Shown piece after piece: positions 1 through 20,359 of a stretch of 64,000 bases of DNA (position 1 is the stretch's first letter; every line of letters begins with the position of its first letter). The notes beneath the pieces were generated by a model that ran no database searches, was not told where the DNA came from, and saw nothing but the letters and a program-made list of their open reading frames with translations. This DNA comes from Cinnamomum chago (taxonomy: Eukaryota > Streptophyta > Magnoliopsida > Laurales > Lauraceae), in the NCBI GenBank assembly GCA_038049695.1, contig CP142456.1:23036501-23100500 (forward strand). The letters run 5' to 3'. The position numbers and the translations under genes are program-made.

Positions 1-1187
1 TGGCAGCGCATTTATGGCTGAATGACAGGAGGCCGAGATCAGGCTAAGACCGAGACCGAGGTGAGCACCTGCAGACGTGGCCACTGAGATGGGCTCCGTG
101 CTTCCCCGAGCTAGCGCTTCTGCCAAGCTGGGCAACACCGAGCCTAGGGACAATCTTGAAATTGGGGAGTGGTCCCACATAAATCCGTAATTAGAAAGTG
201 ACCCCACACACTTATAATAATTGTTTTATGCCTATTATCTATTTCTTTTGTTCAGTTTAGTAAAACCATTTCTATTACCCCATTCAAAAGAAGATAATGT
301 TTGTGTTTGTTTGGGATTTGCATTGAGATGCAGTTGATTTGCAGGGAAAGGGTTGTGTCTCAGTTGAAAGGAGTATTTGTTGAATGTGAATTATTTAGTT
401 GAAGTTTCAAGGAGGATGGAATTTAATTAAGTTGTTGTTGTGTTGTTTGTCATTTGGAACTTTGATTTGCAGGGAAAGGGTTGTGTCAACGTCCAACCAA
501 CGCGAAACATTAACCTGGTGAAGAGGTACTGCCTTTATGTTGATATATAACTGGATTTCTCATGTGAGGTTATTCATTGTCTTCTGTTCAATTTCTCATC
601 TGAAGATATTCCATCCATCTGTTCTGGTGCTTGCTTTGCATTGTCGGCTCATCCTTTATTTGGCCAACATGAATGTCACAAAATAACTTGTGAAACCTAT
701 GATGCCTACACACACATGGACATGGATGACAAGATGGACAGAGTTATATGGAAATGGGTATCCTATCCCCAAAGTTCTATAAGTATTTATTATTACAAGT
801 TTTATCAGAAAAAAGTACATGTGCTGCTAGATTGCAATTAACTTAAATTTTTTTTAAATGTGTATATATACAAAGCACTCTCTGTTTTTTTTCTTTCTCC
901 ACATTAAATTGCACCAAAAGCCTACCATATAAACTTCAGTGTCATGGAAAGTTAGATAGAAATGAAAATTAAAGAAAATTGACAAAGAGCCAAGAATCTA
1001 TGTTATTCCTATGTCTACTTCAAGCATACTAATAAAGAAGTCACTCCCAGTTCTGTATTTCAGTTGAATTATATGTTCTAATACTGAGATGTTGTACAGT
1101 CATTGCAAAATAGAGGGCAACAAGTTAAAAAAGATGGAGAAAGAGGAAAAGCCAACAAGAACTATACTAGGGTGCAAGAGGGGTGGG

Positions 1188-1253
1188 GCTTCTCTTCATT
1201 ATTTTGTATATTCAGCCCTTTCATTTGGAAATATATACCTATCTTTTCCAAAA

Positions 1254-1295
<42 letters not shown>

Positions 1296-2095
1296 TTTGT
1301 TAAGGGATTGGTTGCATTTTCATTTTCCATATGACACTCCAAACATGAAAGACTTGCCAGCTTCAAAAATTAAATTTGATTGATGTTCCAAAGCTTATTA
1401 TTTCACTTCATTCCTCATGTAGAAAGGTTGTGAAGAGAATGAATATGATGTAACCTGTTTTCTTTAGATGCACTTATGCTTCATTTTTTTCAGGCTTGAT
1501 GGTGAGTGCCAAATCGGCATGATTTCTTCGTCACATCCATCCAGTCCATTACATTTGTTCTTATGTAAGATCTTTGAGTTTAGAATCTTGATGACTTTAG
1601 AGATGGCGTATTTAGATTTTTAAGACCAATAGAATCAACAAAAGGAAGAATGTCTTCAAGACATGCATCTCAAAACACTGCTTTTCAAAAATGTTTCAAA
1701 GGTATGCCATCAGCAAAATTCTTAGTCAGTTGTCAAAAATCAGCGGTTGTTTTTGTAACATTTTTCAATAAGAGCATATGAAATTATCAATAGAGTCATG
1801 GTGTTCAAACTTGATTCTCATTTTTGGGAGGTACAACTCCACCTTGGTTGTGTCTCTATGATATGAGTGCTAGTGGGTTGGACCTGCTCCTCATTATTTT
1901 GTAAATTCAGCCCTTAACTTTGGAAATATAAACTTATTTTTCATCCAAAGGTCAGCTCTCAACTTTATGTTAATGGATTGGTTGCATTTTCATTTTCCAT
2001 ACACTCCAACCATGAATGACCTGGTAGTTGCAAAAGTCGAAGTTGATTGATGTTCCAAAGCATATTAGTTCACCTCATTCCTCCTGCTTGGGTTT
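1188..2095 (+). repeat. Pair of diverged direct repeats (about 210 bp each)
   Basis: Roughly 1188-1420 and 1880-2095 are related copies in the same orientation. Both carry cattattttgta.attcagccc, then ggattggttgcattttcatt, then gattgatgttccaaagc and a closing tcattcctc. The first copy contains the AAT microsatellite, the second does not. This may be an old tandem duplication or two copies of one dispersed repeat. Confidence 0.6.
1255..1294 (+). repeat. (ATA)n microsatellite
   Basis: About thirteen ATA/AAT units in a row, without interruption. It gives spurious poly-Asn and poly-Ile reading frames that are not real genes. Confidence 0.95.
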
Positions 2096-2437
2096 AGGCT
2101 ATAGAAAAATGCCACCTTGGGAAAACTCATAAATGGACTAAAGTTTTCCTTTTAATTCTATGAGATTGAGATTCTGCATTTTACAGTTTTTTTATTTTTT
2201 ATTTTTTATTTTATTTTTTATTTTTTTTGTGTATGCCTATTGCAAAGTGCCATTTCTCATTATCCTGTAGTGAATGAACTATGATATTGTATGAGTTTTG
2301 TATGATCTTTTATCCTTTCTGGTGGTGATTTTGGCTTATGAATTCATCTTCTTTTATCTAAATATGGATCTTATTAAATGCATCCCCATTAAGCTCATGT
2401 GGGCATAAGAGTTTCCAATTTCAAAAATTGTATTCCA

Positions 2438-2728
2438 TGTTAAATGGGTCAGTGGGTCACAACCCAATGGGTTAATGGGTCACAACTGATGACAAATAAA
2501 GCCCAACTTGTGGGACAAAACAAGTCACGTGTGTACAACAATGTAACTTTATTCTTTGCCTTATTAGGAGATCTTATTAGATTATAATTAGATTAGAATG
2601 GTTGTAATCTAGATGACTACTACAATCACTGTAACTTGTATAGCAACAATGTATCTATATAATGAAGCACCGTGACCCTCAAAAGGGATCATCGAATTCA
2701 CAAAGCAATTCATCTCTTCTTCCTGACA
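2438..2728 (+). repeat. 5' LTR of the copia element
   Basis: Starts TGTTAAATGGG and ends TTCCTGACA; 291 bp. It carries a TATA-like tatctatataatgaag about 70 bases before its end. It is followed without gap by the tRNA-iMet type primer-binding site at 2729-2741. Confidence 0.95.
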
Positions 2729-3465
2729 TGGTATCAGATCCCTGAGTGAAACTAAACTCTATACAAATTTTCTGAGTGGATCTTCTTCATCTTCCAAGTA
2801 TTGGAAGACATCATAGTGTCTGCGTGCTTCTCCTTTATCTTCCAAGCGTAGGAAGTCGTCAGATCAGGGTGTGATCATACGTGGCCCACCCCAGATCTGC
2901 ACCATCAAACCTGGAAATTGCAACCACCCTAGTCGCCTGAATATTTTGGTGTTTATGAACATTTTTGGCGGACTTTTTGCATCTCAGAGGTAGGCGCTTT
3001 GATCCATCTTGTGATTATTCACTTTCTTTAAATAGTTTTCATCACAGCCGCACAAAGTCCTTGATTCTGATTGGATCTAGATGAAACTTGTACTACTGGA
3101 AAGGGAATTTGATACTAGTCTCTAACTATTGATCTGATCACCATTCAGATACCTCTGCGGTCCCCACGCAAGGATCCCACCTCTTTTTTCAGTTCGTCTG
3201 GACCTTTTTAGTGCAATTTTTGCACTCTGTGTGTTTTGTTTCTGCATGGAAGCCTCTGCTACTTCTCTAGTCTCTTCTACTATTGTTGCTATGTGCTGTT
3301 GTTGCTGATTGTTATTGATTAAGGCTGATTAATCACCGATTAGTGCTGGTCCATGCACTATTAGTACACTGTTTGGGTTGCTGTTGCTGTTGCCTTACAA
3401 AATAGGGCACCTGAGTTGATTCATCTCAGACTACTACTGCTACTTGCTGTTGCTGTGGCTAGTTT

Positions 3466-6400
3466 TTGATAACCCATAAATCTACTGGTTCTTTTGAATC
3501 TTTGTTACCAATGGAGAAATCTGAAATCAACTTAATCAAGTTTAATGGTAAAAATTATCCATCTTGGGCCTTTCAATTTGAACTTTACCTAGAGGGTAAA
3601 GAATTATGGGGCCATATCTCTGGAACTGATCCAAAACCAACTGAAGATGAGAAGAAAATTGTGTCCAGGAACACAAAAGATGCTAAGATCAAAACTTGGA
3701 TTCTCGGGTCCATGGAACCACAATTTTTCATGAATTTGAAACCATACAAAACTGCCAAAGATATGTGGGACTACCTGAAAAAAATGTATCACTAGGGGAA
3801 TTCTACTCGACAATCTTAGTTGGAATTTGAAATTTCCAATTATATACAAGGAACTTCCTCCATTCAGGAATATTATTTTGGTTTCCAGAATTTATGGACA
3901 GAAATAGATGAAATAAAATATGCAAATATCTCTGCACAGGCTCTTCCCGAATTGCAAATAATCCTAGCAACTAGTCATCGGGATTAATTTCTCATGAAAT
4001 CAAGGCCTCAGTATGAATCGGTCAGATCTAATCTCATGAGTAGAGTGCCTTCTCCATCACTAGATGAATGTCTCAATGAATTACTACAAGAGGAACAGAG
4101 ACAATTAACTCAATCTGGTGTGCTCCAACAAGCCACTCTGGTGCAATTGATGTTGCCTATAGTGTACCCACTCAATCTCAACCACCGAACTCACCAGTAA
4201 ATGTTGCTTATGCTACCAAGGGAAAGCAACCAAGCAGAGATATCAGTAAAGTGCAGTGCTACAAGTGTTAGCATTTTGGCCATTATACAAATCAGTGCAA
4301 GTAGAGGATCTGCAATTATTGCAAAGCATCTGGACATTCAATCAATGAATGCCGCAAGCGTCCTCAGAACAGAAATCCAAAAGTTTACCAGGCTATTACT
4401 GCTACTTCTAGCACTATTGATTCATCTTCCATATCTTCTTCTGCTGCTCCAGTCACCCCTAACATGATCCAACAGATGATCCTCCAGGCCTTTTCCACTC
4501 TTGGTATATTTGGTAAAAATCACTCACTCTCTCTCTCATTGGTATTTTGATTCTGGTGCCTCCAATCATATGACATCATCATAAAAAAACTTCTCCAAAA
4601 TTAAACCATATGATGGAAGGATTCAGGTCCATGCTGTTAATGGTACAACAATACCAATTACCTTTGTTAGTGATATTTCTCATTCTCTACCCTTACACGA
4701 TGTTTTTTGTTCACCAAATCTTTCTACCAATTTAATCTCTGCCGGTCAATTGGTTGATGGTAACTGCAATGTTTCTTTTTCCTCCTCTGGTTGTGTAGTG
4801 CAGGATCAGGAGACGGGGAATGTGATAGCGAAGGGGCCTAAGTGTGGGCTTTTGTTTCCTTTTCACATAGCAACACTGAATCCAGATATGTCTTTGTTTG
4901 CTTCAACAATTGTCTCTAAGAATAATGTGCAATTGTGGCACAATAGATAAGGCCATCCCAATTCCAAAGTTCTATTATCTTTGTTAAATGCTGGTCACAT
5001 TAATAAAATGAAGTTTTTATCATCAGATCTTGATCTTGATTGCAAAAAACTTTGCCTTTTCCATTACATGTTTCTTCTGCTACCAAATGTTTTGATTTAG
5101 TACATAGTGATGTTTGGGGTGTTGCTCCAATTGTTTCTCATTCACAGTATAAATATTTTGTGACTTTCATTGATGATTATAGTCGTTTTACATGAGTTTA
5201 TTTTCTACATGCCAAATCTGAAGTCTTTGATGTGTTTAAAAAATTCTTGAATTATGTTCAAAATCAATTTTCAACATGTATTAAAGTTTTCCGTACAGAC
5301 TCAGGGGAGGAATATGTGTCCGACAAATTTCAAGCATTTTTACAAGACAAAGGGATTATATCCCAACGGACTTGTCCCTACACCGCCCAACAGAATGGTA
5401 TTGCAGAACGGAAAAATCGTCATCTTCTAGACATGGTCAGGTGTCTGTTATTAGAACCCTCAGTTCCACCTAGATTTTGGCCAAAAGCATTAACCACTAC
5501 TACTCATATCATCAACCGTCTTCCTTCTCCAAAACTTCAAAACACCTCTCCACATTTTCGTCTTTTCAAAACTGAACCACAATACACACATTTACACACT
5601 TTTGGCTGTGTTTGTTTTGTTCATCTTCCCACCCATAAACGTTCAAAGTTATTCGCACAATCTGCAAAATGTTCCTTTCTTGGTTTTACTTCCCAACAAA
5701 AAGGTTTTATTTGTTATGACACCACATCCAAGCGTATTCAGATTTCTAGAAATGTTGTCTTCTTTGAACACAAGTACATCTTTCAGTCTTATCCTGATTC
5801 ATATCCAGAAATCACTTTTTCTAAAGTACCATCCTTTGATGATGAATGCCTTCCTACACCTCTGCGATTTCATCCTGACAAGGTGTATGTTCGTCGACAA
5901 GGAACAAATGCCACTACTTTGTCTCCTCTGTAAGAGCCAACCCAAACCTCCTCCAGCATTAGATCCACCTCAACTTGTTATTCGTCGTTCTTCGCGTATC
6001 TCTCAACCACCGGATCGATACGGTTTCTCTCATTCTTCATATTTAGCTACCTTATCATCCGTTTCCATTCCCACTTCCTATTCCCAAGCAGCGAAGCAGG
6101 AATGTTAGAGACAGGCTATGGAAGAAGAGCTTAATGCTTTGCAGCAGAACCAAACATGGGATGTTGTTCATGCCCAGCCTTGGTTAAACCTATTGGGAAT
6201 AAATGGGTTTACTCTATCAAATTGAAGGCATATGATACTTTGGATAGATACAAGGCAAGGCTTATAGCCCTTAGCAACAGACAGGAATATGGCATCGACT
6301 ATGAAGAAACTTTTGCGCCTGTCGCAAAGATGACCATTGTTCGCACTATCCTTGCCATAGCTGCATCCCAATCTTGGCCCCTTTTCCAATTTGATGTAAA

Positions 6401-7598
6401 AAATGCATTTCTTCATGGTGATCTTAAGGAGGAAGTTTACATGCAACTGCCTCAAGGTTTCCCAAAACCATCAGAAGGACAAGTTGCTCATTTGAAACTG
6501 TCTTTGTATGGGCTAAAACAAGACCAAGAGCATGGTTTGATAAATTCAAGGATGCCTTACTCAAGCTGTAGTTTCAACAGAGTCCTTATGATCCATCATT
6601 GTTTTTGCATAAGAAATCAACGGGAATCGCCATTCTTCTAGTTTATGTGGATGATATCATAATCACTGGCACAGATACAACCATGATTCAAGATCTCCAA
6701 GTTTCTCTACATCAATCTTTTCAAATGAAGGATCTGGGCCCTCTGAGATATTTTTTGGGATTGGATGTTCATCAATCTGAGAAGGGGTTGATTCTGCATC
6801 AACATAGTATACTATGGATTTAATTGAATCAGCAGGCCTCTTAAACTCCACTCATGTGGATACTCCTCTTGAACTGAATCTTAAACTCCATAGTGACAGT
6901 GGTGATCCCCTTCCAGATCCGACATATTATCGACAGCTTGTCGGTAGTCTTATATATTTGACTACTACTCAGCCTGACATCATTTATGCAGTAAACTTGA
7001 TGAGTCAGTATATGACCAAGCCTCATCATCTTCATTTAGCAGCCGTTCGACGAATTATTCGTTATCTTCTTGGCACTTCTCACAGAGGCTTGTTTTTTTC
7101 TGTTGGCTCTCCAATGACATTAACTGCCTATTTTGATGCTGATTGGGCATGTTGCCCTAATACTCGTCCGTCCACAACAGCTGGTGCATGTTCTTAGGTG
7201 ATGCTCTTATTTCATGGAAAGTGAAAAGGCAGGACAAAGTTTCCAAATCATCAACTGAAGTAGAATACCGGGCCATGTCTGCCGCATGCTCAGAAATTAT
7301 ATGGCTTCGTGGTCTCCTTGATAAACTTGGCTTCTCACAAAAATCTCCCACACCCTTCCATGCGGATAACACTAGTGCCACTCGGATTACAGAAAATCCA
7401 GTGTTTCATGAGAGAACTAAACACATCGAGGTTGTTTGCCACTTTATCAGGGATGAATATCTATGTGATGTTATTTCTCTCCCGTTCATCTCCTCCAGCC
7501 TCCAAATTGCTGATATTTTTACCAAAGCACTTCCTCGACCGCGTCATCAGTTCTTGACAGACAAATTGATGCTTGTTAACTCATTGACATCAATTTGA
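3466..7598 (+). pseudogene. Copia gag-pol fossil
   Basis: Parts in order: a gag domain of the UBN2/retrotran_gag type at about 3500-4100 (NLIKFNGKNYPSWAFQFELY); a zinc-knuckle region near 4250-4310; a retroviral-type aspartic protease region near 4550; a GAG-pre-integrase region near 4900; an integrase core at about 5080-5600 (FRTDSGEEY, TAQQNGIAERKNR); a reverse transcriptase at about 6160-6800 (FDVKNAFLHGDLKEEVYMQ, LLVYVDDIIITG); and RNase H at about 7100-7570 (YFDADWA, STEVEYRAM, KHIEV). The coding region is broken at about ten places and is treated here as a fossil. Confidence 0.93.
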
Positions 7599-7611
7599 GG
7601 GGGGGGGGGGG
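7598..7611 (+). other. Polypurine tract of the copia element
   Basis: A run of G residues (GAGG followed by eleven or more G) that touches the 3' LTR. This is the usual site from which plus-strand DNA synthesis starts in this family. Confidence 0.85.
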
Positions 7612-7908
7612 TGTTAAATGGGTCCGTGGGTCACAACCCAATGGGTTAATGGGTCACAGCCCATGACAAATAAAGCCCAACTTGTGGGACAAAACAAGTC
7701 ACATGTGTACAACTATGTAACTTTATTCTTTACCTTATTAGGAGATCTGATTAGATTATAGTTAGATTAGAATGGTTGTAATCTAGATGATTGCTACAAT
7801 CACTGTAACTTGTATAGAAACAATGTATCTATATAATGAAGCACCATGACCCGGGATTATCGAATTCACAAAGCAATTCATCTCTTCTTCCTCCTTCTGG
7901 CTTTGACA
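7612..7908 (+). repeat. 3' LTR of the copia element
   Basis: 297 bp, starting TGTTAAATGGGTCC and ending GGCTTTGACA. It matches the 5' LTR apart from about 14 substitutions, a missing 6-base segment and an extra 12-base segment just before the end. Confidence 0.95.
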
Positions 7909-7913
7909 TTCCA

Positions 7914-9394
7914 TCCTAAGAACTTCTTTTAGATTGGAAATTTGCTTTGCAGTACTTGGTTATGGCAAAGAATAAGAGCAACTGTTGTCCAAGATTTTAT
8001 TAACATCTATTTGTATTGATATATTTGGACTAGACATGATTGTGCCAAGTTGTTCTGATTGGGTAAAGGTTTTGAGAAAATTTGTTGGGGGGCCCATAGG
8101 ACTGACCAATCTTCTCTGTAGAACCTTTGTGACTACTGATCAGTTTACCCCACCAAAGAGATTCCTATTCCCTTGGCTTGAATATCATCATGGCATGTGT
8201 ACCCATCTTCTTATGTGGTTCCTTTAGATGCTTTTGTTTATCAAACATTGGGGTTTTGGGTTGGTGGCTTACTCTGGGCCCTTATGATCTTCTGAACTCT
8301 ATAAGTTGATGGAGGGTTGTTGGCCATATACTTGTGCTTTCTATCTGTAAGGGTTGCCTACACAGTTGAGTTGGTTCAACTCCATGGGTACCCTGGTTGA
8401 GTTAGTCCTCTTCTGAACTCTATAATCTAATTAGCTGCTGATCTTTGTTATTAACTTGTATGTTTCTAAAAAAAAAGAAAAAAACAATGTAAATATGTGG
8501 TTTTGTACTACTTGCAAATGGAGAAAGGTGGCTTCATTTGTTTCAATCTTCTCTTTGTTGCTCTATGCCACATGTCAAATGAAATTAATGGATTTCACTG
8601 GGGCAACATTCCCTTACTTTTATTCATGTTCATATTGCTATATTTTTCTGTAGTTTCTATCTATCAACTCATTCAAATCAAGGAACCGATTGTTTGAAGA
8701 TTTCTGTCAGGTAGTAGATATATAAATTGTCCAAATGGTGTTCCCTAGCAAGATTGATAGAGCTTCAACTAAAAGCTTGTTGAGATTTGTTTAAATGCCA
8801 AAACCAACAATTCTCACAAGTCTAAATATTTATAGCTTCATTGATAAAATATGGAACTTCAAATGTTGCGGCATTGTGTTGTTTATTGTGCTGTTTTGTT
8901 TTGGTAAAATCTGATTGTGTTGTTATTCAAGTCCTGTTACTGTGATTATCAGTTTATCATTGCTATGTCGGTTGGTATTGATAATTCAACTAGTGTGGTT
9001 GCAGCAACCTTTCTACTTACTAATGATACTTGGATCTAAACAATATTAGCCATGCAATCAGATCATTTGATTTTTAATGGGGGTTTGCAACTTGCTTTTT
9101 TTAATAGTAAACCTAAGCTCTTAGAAAAAGTGGGAAATGGGTTCTATGCATTGTGCTTCATTTGATTTTTTTGTGCTTCATTCGGAAATAGACTCTGTGC
9201 ATTGTCCTTTATATTAAACTTGTCTCATTAGAGGATCCATTCATTTTATGTAGTGGTATTTAGAGGTTCCGTTTTCAACAAATTATGTACGCTATTGATT
9301 CTTTAAAGTTGATTTTTTTCTTGTAGAAATGGTAACATTGCTTTGATTGTATAATATCCTTATTCTATTCGTTTTTCTTTTTTTCTGGGTTCAG
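7914..9394. other. Spacer without recognised gene
   Basis: AT-rich, with no reading frame of recognisable family. It continues the sequence interrupted by the copia insertion, so it may be intronic if the candidate terminal exon at 9395 is real. Confidence 0.5.
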
Positions 9395-9449
9395 ATGCCA
9401 TCAAGTTGGATTCACAATGAGTTTGACGACGATGATATAGAGGAGTGAT
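9395..9449 (+). other. Candidate 3'-terminal exon of an unidentified gene
   Basis: A T-rich tract ending in TTCTGGGTTCAG is followed by an open segment coding for MPSSWIHNEFDDDDIEE and a TGA stop. The acidic tail and the acceptor in front look like the last coding exon of a gene transcribed to the right. About 200 bases on, at 9651-9656, there is AATAAA, a possible polyadenylation signal. If so, the copia element sits in an upstream intron. I do not recognise the protein, and no convincing upstream exon was found, so this stays tentative. Confidence 0.25.
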
Positions 9450-9659
9450 ATGAGTCTGATCAACTTGAATATTGGTTTAATGTCGGTTAAACCCTCTACT
9501 GCATTTTGCGACACCGAAGTCACTTGTTGCAGACGAAGCATTAGCAGTAGCATGAAGGAGCTCGTTACCTTGCACCTCAGCTTTCCTGATTTAGTTCATA
9601 CAACTTATTTCTTACATATTTCTGATGGTAGAGTCCACAATGTCAATTCTTAATAAAGA

Positions 9660-10887
9660 AATTGGGAAGAGATGATAAGATGTTCCTCTAATAGTCTCAA
9701 GGCTGGGTATACAAGCAGGGAAAAATTGAATGTATTTTTTATATGTTCTGTGAGAGACTGATTGTTTAATATGTACTACAGTTTTTTGTTATGTTTAATA
9801 TGCTATGTTAAGTGAACACATGTAAGGTTTTCTAATTGAGTGATGTGTGTTCCTTTTGTTCATTGATCTTGGCAATGTTTATCCTTAAGATATCATTTTT
9901 CATTTATTTTTTTCCTCTTCTAATTGAACCTCAACTAGCCATGAGTAGAATGCCAATCACCGAATGCACGGGAAATCTTATAGCATGTTATACACTCGTG
10001 GCAATGTTAGATGCTTAGAAATGGCTATTATATGATATTAAACACCTTGAAACAGGGGTGTGTTCCTTGAGTGGAAATGTTACTCAACTGTAGGATGCTC
10101 CTTGGAAGTTACTTATATCCACTTAGAAGATCATGCTCGTGTTTAAGATTTCTGCAACAACTGTTAGAAGAAACCAACATCAGACATGTTAGGACTTAGA
10201 TCACAATTAATATATTAGCTTCAAGCTCTCTCCAATCTTTATCATCCACATTATAGGCCCCATAAAAAAAATGAAACATTCTAATGATTTTTACAATTAT
10301 TCATCTTCTTCTTTTTTTTCCAAAAGTTGGCCGTTAATGGTTTTGGACAAACAATTATACAAATGATAGGCGGGAAGTTTCTTTTGGACAAACCACTACA
10401 CATACAATATATAGGAGTAAGGAGACACTGAAACCATTACACAAACCATATGGGACGCAAGTTTTGGCGACATCGTATAGTAGACATCTACATAATATAC
10501 ATGCACTGAAACTATTACACACAATCAATGAAATGTAGATTGATGAAAAAAGGCTCTCCTGTTAAATGGTAACTATTACACACACAACATAAATACAGAT
10601 CAATGAAAAAGAGTTCTCCTGTTAAAGGGAGACGCTGTCAAAATTTTCATAAATTCTTTTTGTATATAAAATAATTTTTGTTAGGATGGATTAGTGGATA
10701 TGGAATATTTTTTGGGTTAATGGATTTGAGATGGAGAAATTCCTTCATTTTTTTTTTTTTTTTTTACGGATTCCTCTCACGCTACTAAACTTGTATCCGA
10801 AGGAATCATCGTAGATTCCTCTATGCTCACCAACATGGAATGTGATGAATCCTCTTCCTCGGTAAATCCTTTGACAAGAAAGTCTAA
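9660..10887. other. Spacer without recognised gene
   Basis: AT-rich and unremarkable. It includes two related short segments near 10500 and 10570 (ctattacacac.ca..aatgtagat and aaggctctcctgttaaa / gagttctcctgttaaa), a small tandem duplication of about 70 bp, and a T-run at 10749-10765. Confidence 0.5.
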
Positions 10888-11769
10888 CGGCACGTTTGGT
10901 AAACGGTGAAGAATCATATATTTAGAGGATTCTCTCCATCTCCAAAGAAAGCCACAATCCTCAAGTAGAAATCCAAATGAAAGTTCCATGTTTGGATGGA
11001 GGGAGGATTCTTATAAGTTGTAGAATGTATGATTCAATTGATGTTTATACAAATATCTCAAGATAAAGTAATGATCAACGGTTGAAATTTGGTCACCTTA
11101 CCGTGTTTGACCGTCCAGAACTAATGACCGGTTTTGATCTTGATCGTGGACCCCACATAAACCCAAAAATGAGAAACAAGGACTGTTTTCAATAATAGTT
11201 TGCACAGTAAGACATTTTGGCACATATCTGGAGATTTAAGATGAATTAACGGCTGATATTTGGTGAAGTGGCCGTTTTGGAGTTTTTAAAGATGACTAAC
11301 GGTTTGGATCTTGATTAGGGAATCTAAAAAGTACATTTCCAAAGCAAAAACTTATTAGGGCCACATTACTACTTACCTTCACTGTCACTTATCGTCACTG
11401 TCCCTCACGGTTTTGCAAATATCTCAAGATCTAAGATGAATCAACGGCTGAAATTTTGGGACATAGCCGTTATGGACCTTCTTAACACAATTAACGGTTC
11501 AGATCTTGATTTTGGGCCCCATAAAAACAAAAAAAAGGCAAAAACCGGTCTGCCCTATATTATCGTCCAGAAACACTGTAGCTCCGCAAATCCTTCATAG
11601 TGATGATTCCACGGATCCGAGGGGGGGAGGTGCGACGCTTAAAATATTCAAAAGAGAGGAAGTCTTCAGTCCATCCTAGTAAAATCCACGCTGAACCAAA
11701 CATGAAAATCCGCGCTAGAGTGGATTTTGGGCGAGGAATCCGACCCTCAGACCGTTGCCAAACGTTCCC
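10888..11769. mobile_element. Harbinger-like MITE next to the aldo/keto reductase gene
   Basis: Inverted ends: cggcacgtttggtaaacgg at 10888-10906 and ccgttgccaaacgttccc at 11752-11769. The sequence TAA lies on both sides (10885-10887 and 11770-11772), the 3-bp target duplication typical of PIF/Harbinger elements. No transposase is present. The inside holds three diverged copies of one motif (see the next entry). The element ends 75 bp before the start codon of the reductase gene, so promoter and leader of that gene probably lie within it or were displaced by it. Confidence 0.65.
11048..11540 (+). repeat. Three diverged internal repeats of the MITE
   Basis: Segments starting near 11050, 11222 and 11416 each contain atctcaagat-like sequence, then atcaacggctgaaatttgg, then a gccgt...ctaacggt.. 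half, then gatcttgat.... about 100 bases later. Spacing is about 170-195 bp. The paired aacggctgaa / taacggttt words are common in plant non-autonomous DNA elements. Confidence 0.6.
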
Positions 11770-11844
11770 TAATTCTCCAAATGGAATCGGAGGGCAGAGA
11801 AAGCTGATAGAAAGTTAATTGGACAGTGTCTCAGTGCGGAGGAG

Positions 11845-19970
<8,126 letters not shown>

Positions 19971-20359
19971 TTCATGATACAATATTTGCCTCTGAAACAC
20001 AGTATCGGATATGCCTCTTAGAATTCTGTAGTCTGTAAACATAATTCAGGTTAGCCTACATTGTACTTCTCTTATGAAGCATAAGAATTAGTTGAAGATA
20101 ATTTTGTTTTGTCTTACACTGATGACTTTGGCCCTTTCTTTCTTTTTTGCCTTTATTTTTTTAAATTGCTACCAATGCCCGGGTATCTAGTTAATATGCT
20201 TATTATGTCAATTATCAATGATATTTTTCTGGACTTCTCTGGGTATTTATTGGCCTTCATGGTGACATTAAGACAACCACACTTAGAACTGATTATTTAA
20301 TTGGAATGGAATTCTTACATTTCTAAACAATGTCTTCCTATCAAATGGGCTAAGCCTAA

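Larger units (their letters stand above)
1..2437. other. Low-gene flank left of the copia element
   Basis: No convincing gene is visible. The first 200 bases are GC-richer than the rest and contain a donor-like GAG/GTGAGC at about 59, but no frame stays open. Two acceptor-like copies of gatttgcagggaaagggttg occur near 336 and 463; the second could start a short exon (469-525, GKGCVNVQPTRNINLVKR in one frame) ending at a GTACTG donor. A homopolymer-rich stretch lies near 2185-2230. I do not recognise the short peptide. Confidence 0.35.
2438..7908 (+). mobile_element. Ty1/copia LTR retrotransposon, complete but broken
   Basis: A full-length fossil element of 5.47 kb. It has two LTRs (2438-2728 and 7612-7908), a 5-bp target duplication TTCCA on both sides (2433-2437 and 7909-7913), a primer-binding site TGGTATCAGATCC directly after the 5' LTR, and a G-rich polypurine tract directly before the 3' LTR. 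The polyprotein order gag, protease, integrase, reverse transcriptase, RNase H is that of Ty1/copia. The LTRs differ by about 14 substitutions over some 285 aligned bases (about 5%) plus two short indels, which suggests an insertion a few million years old under usual plant rates. The coding region is broken, with roughly ten breaks, so it is not active. Confidence 0.96.

Noticed and set aside
1089-1383. Poly-Asn and poly-Ile proteins
   Set aside because: Translation of the (ATA)n microsatellite.
8456-8697. Small membrane-like proteins near 8.5 kb
   Set aside because: Overlapping hydrophobic frames in AT-rich DNA without start context, splice partners or family resemblance.
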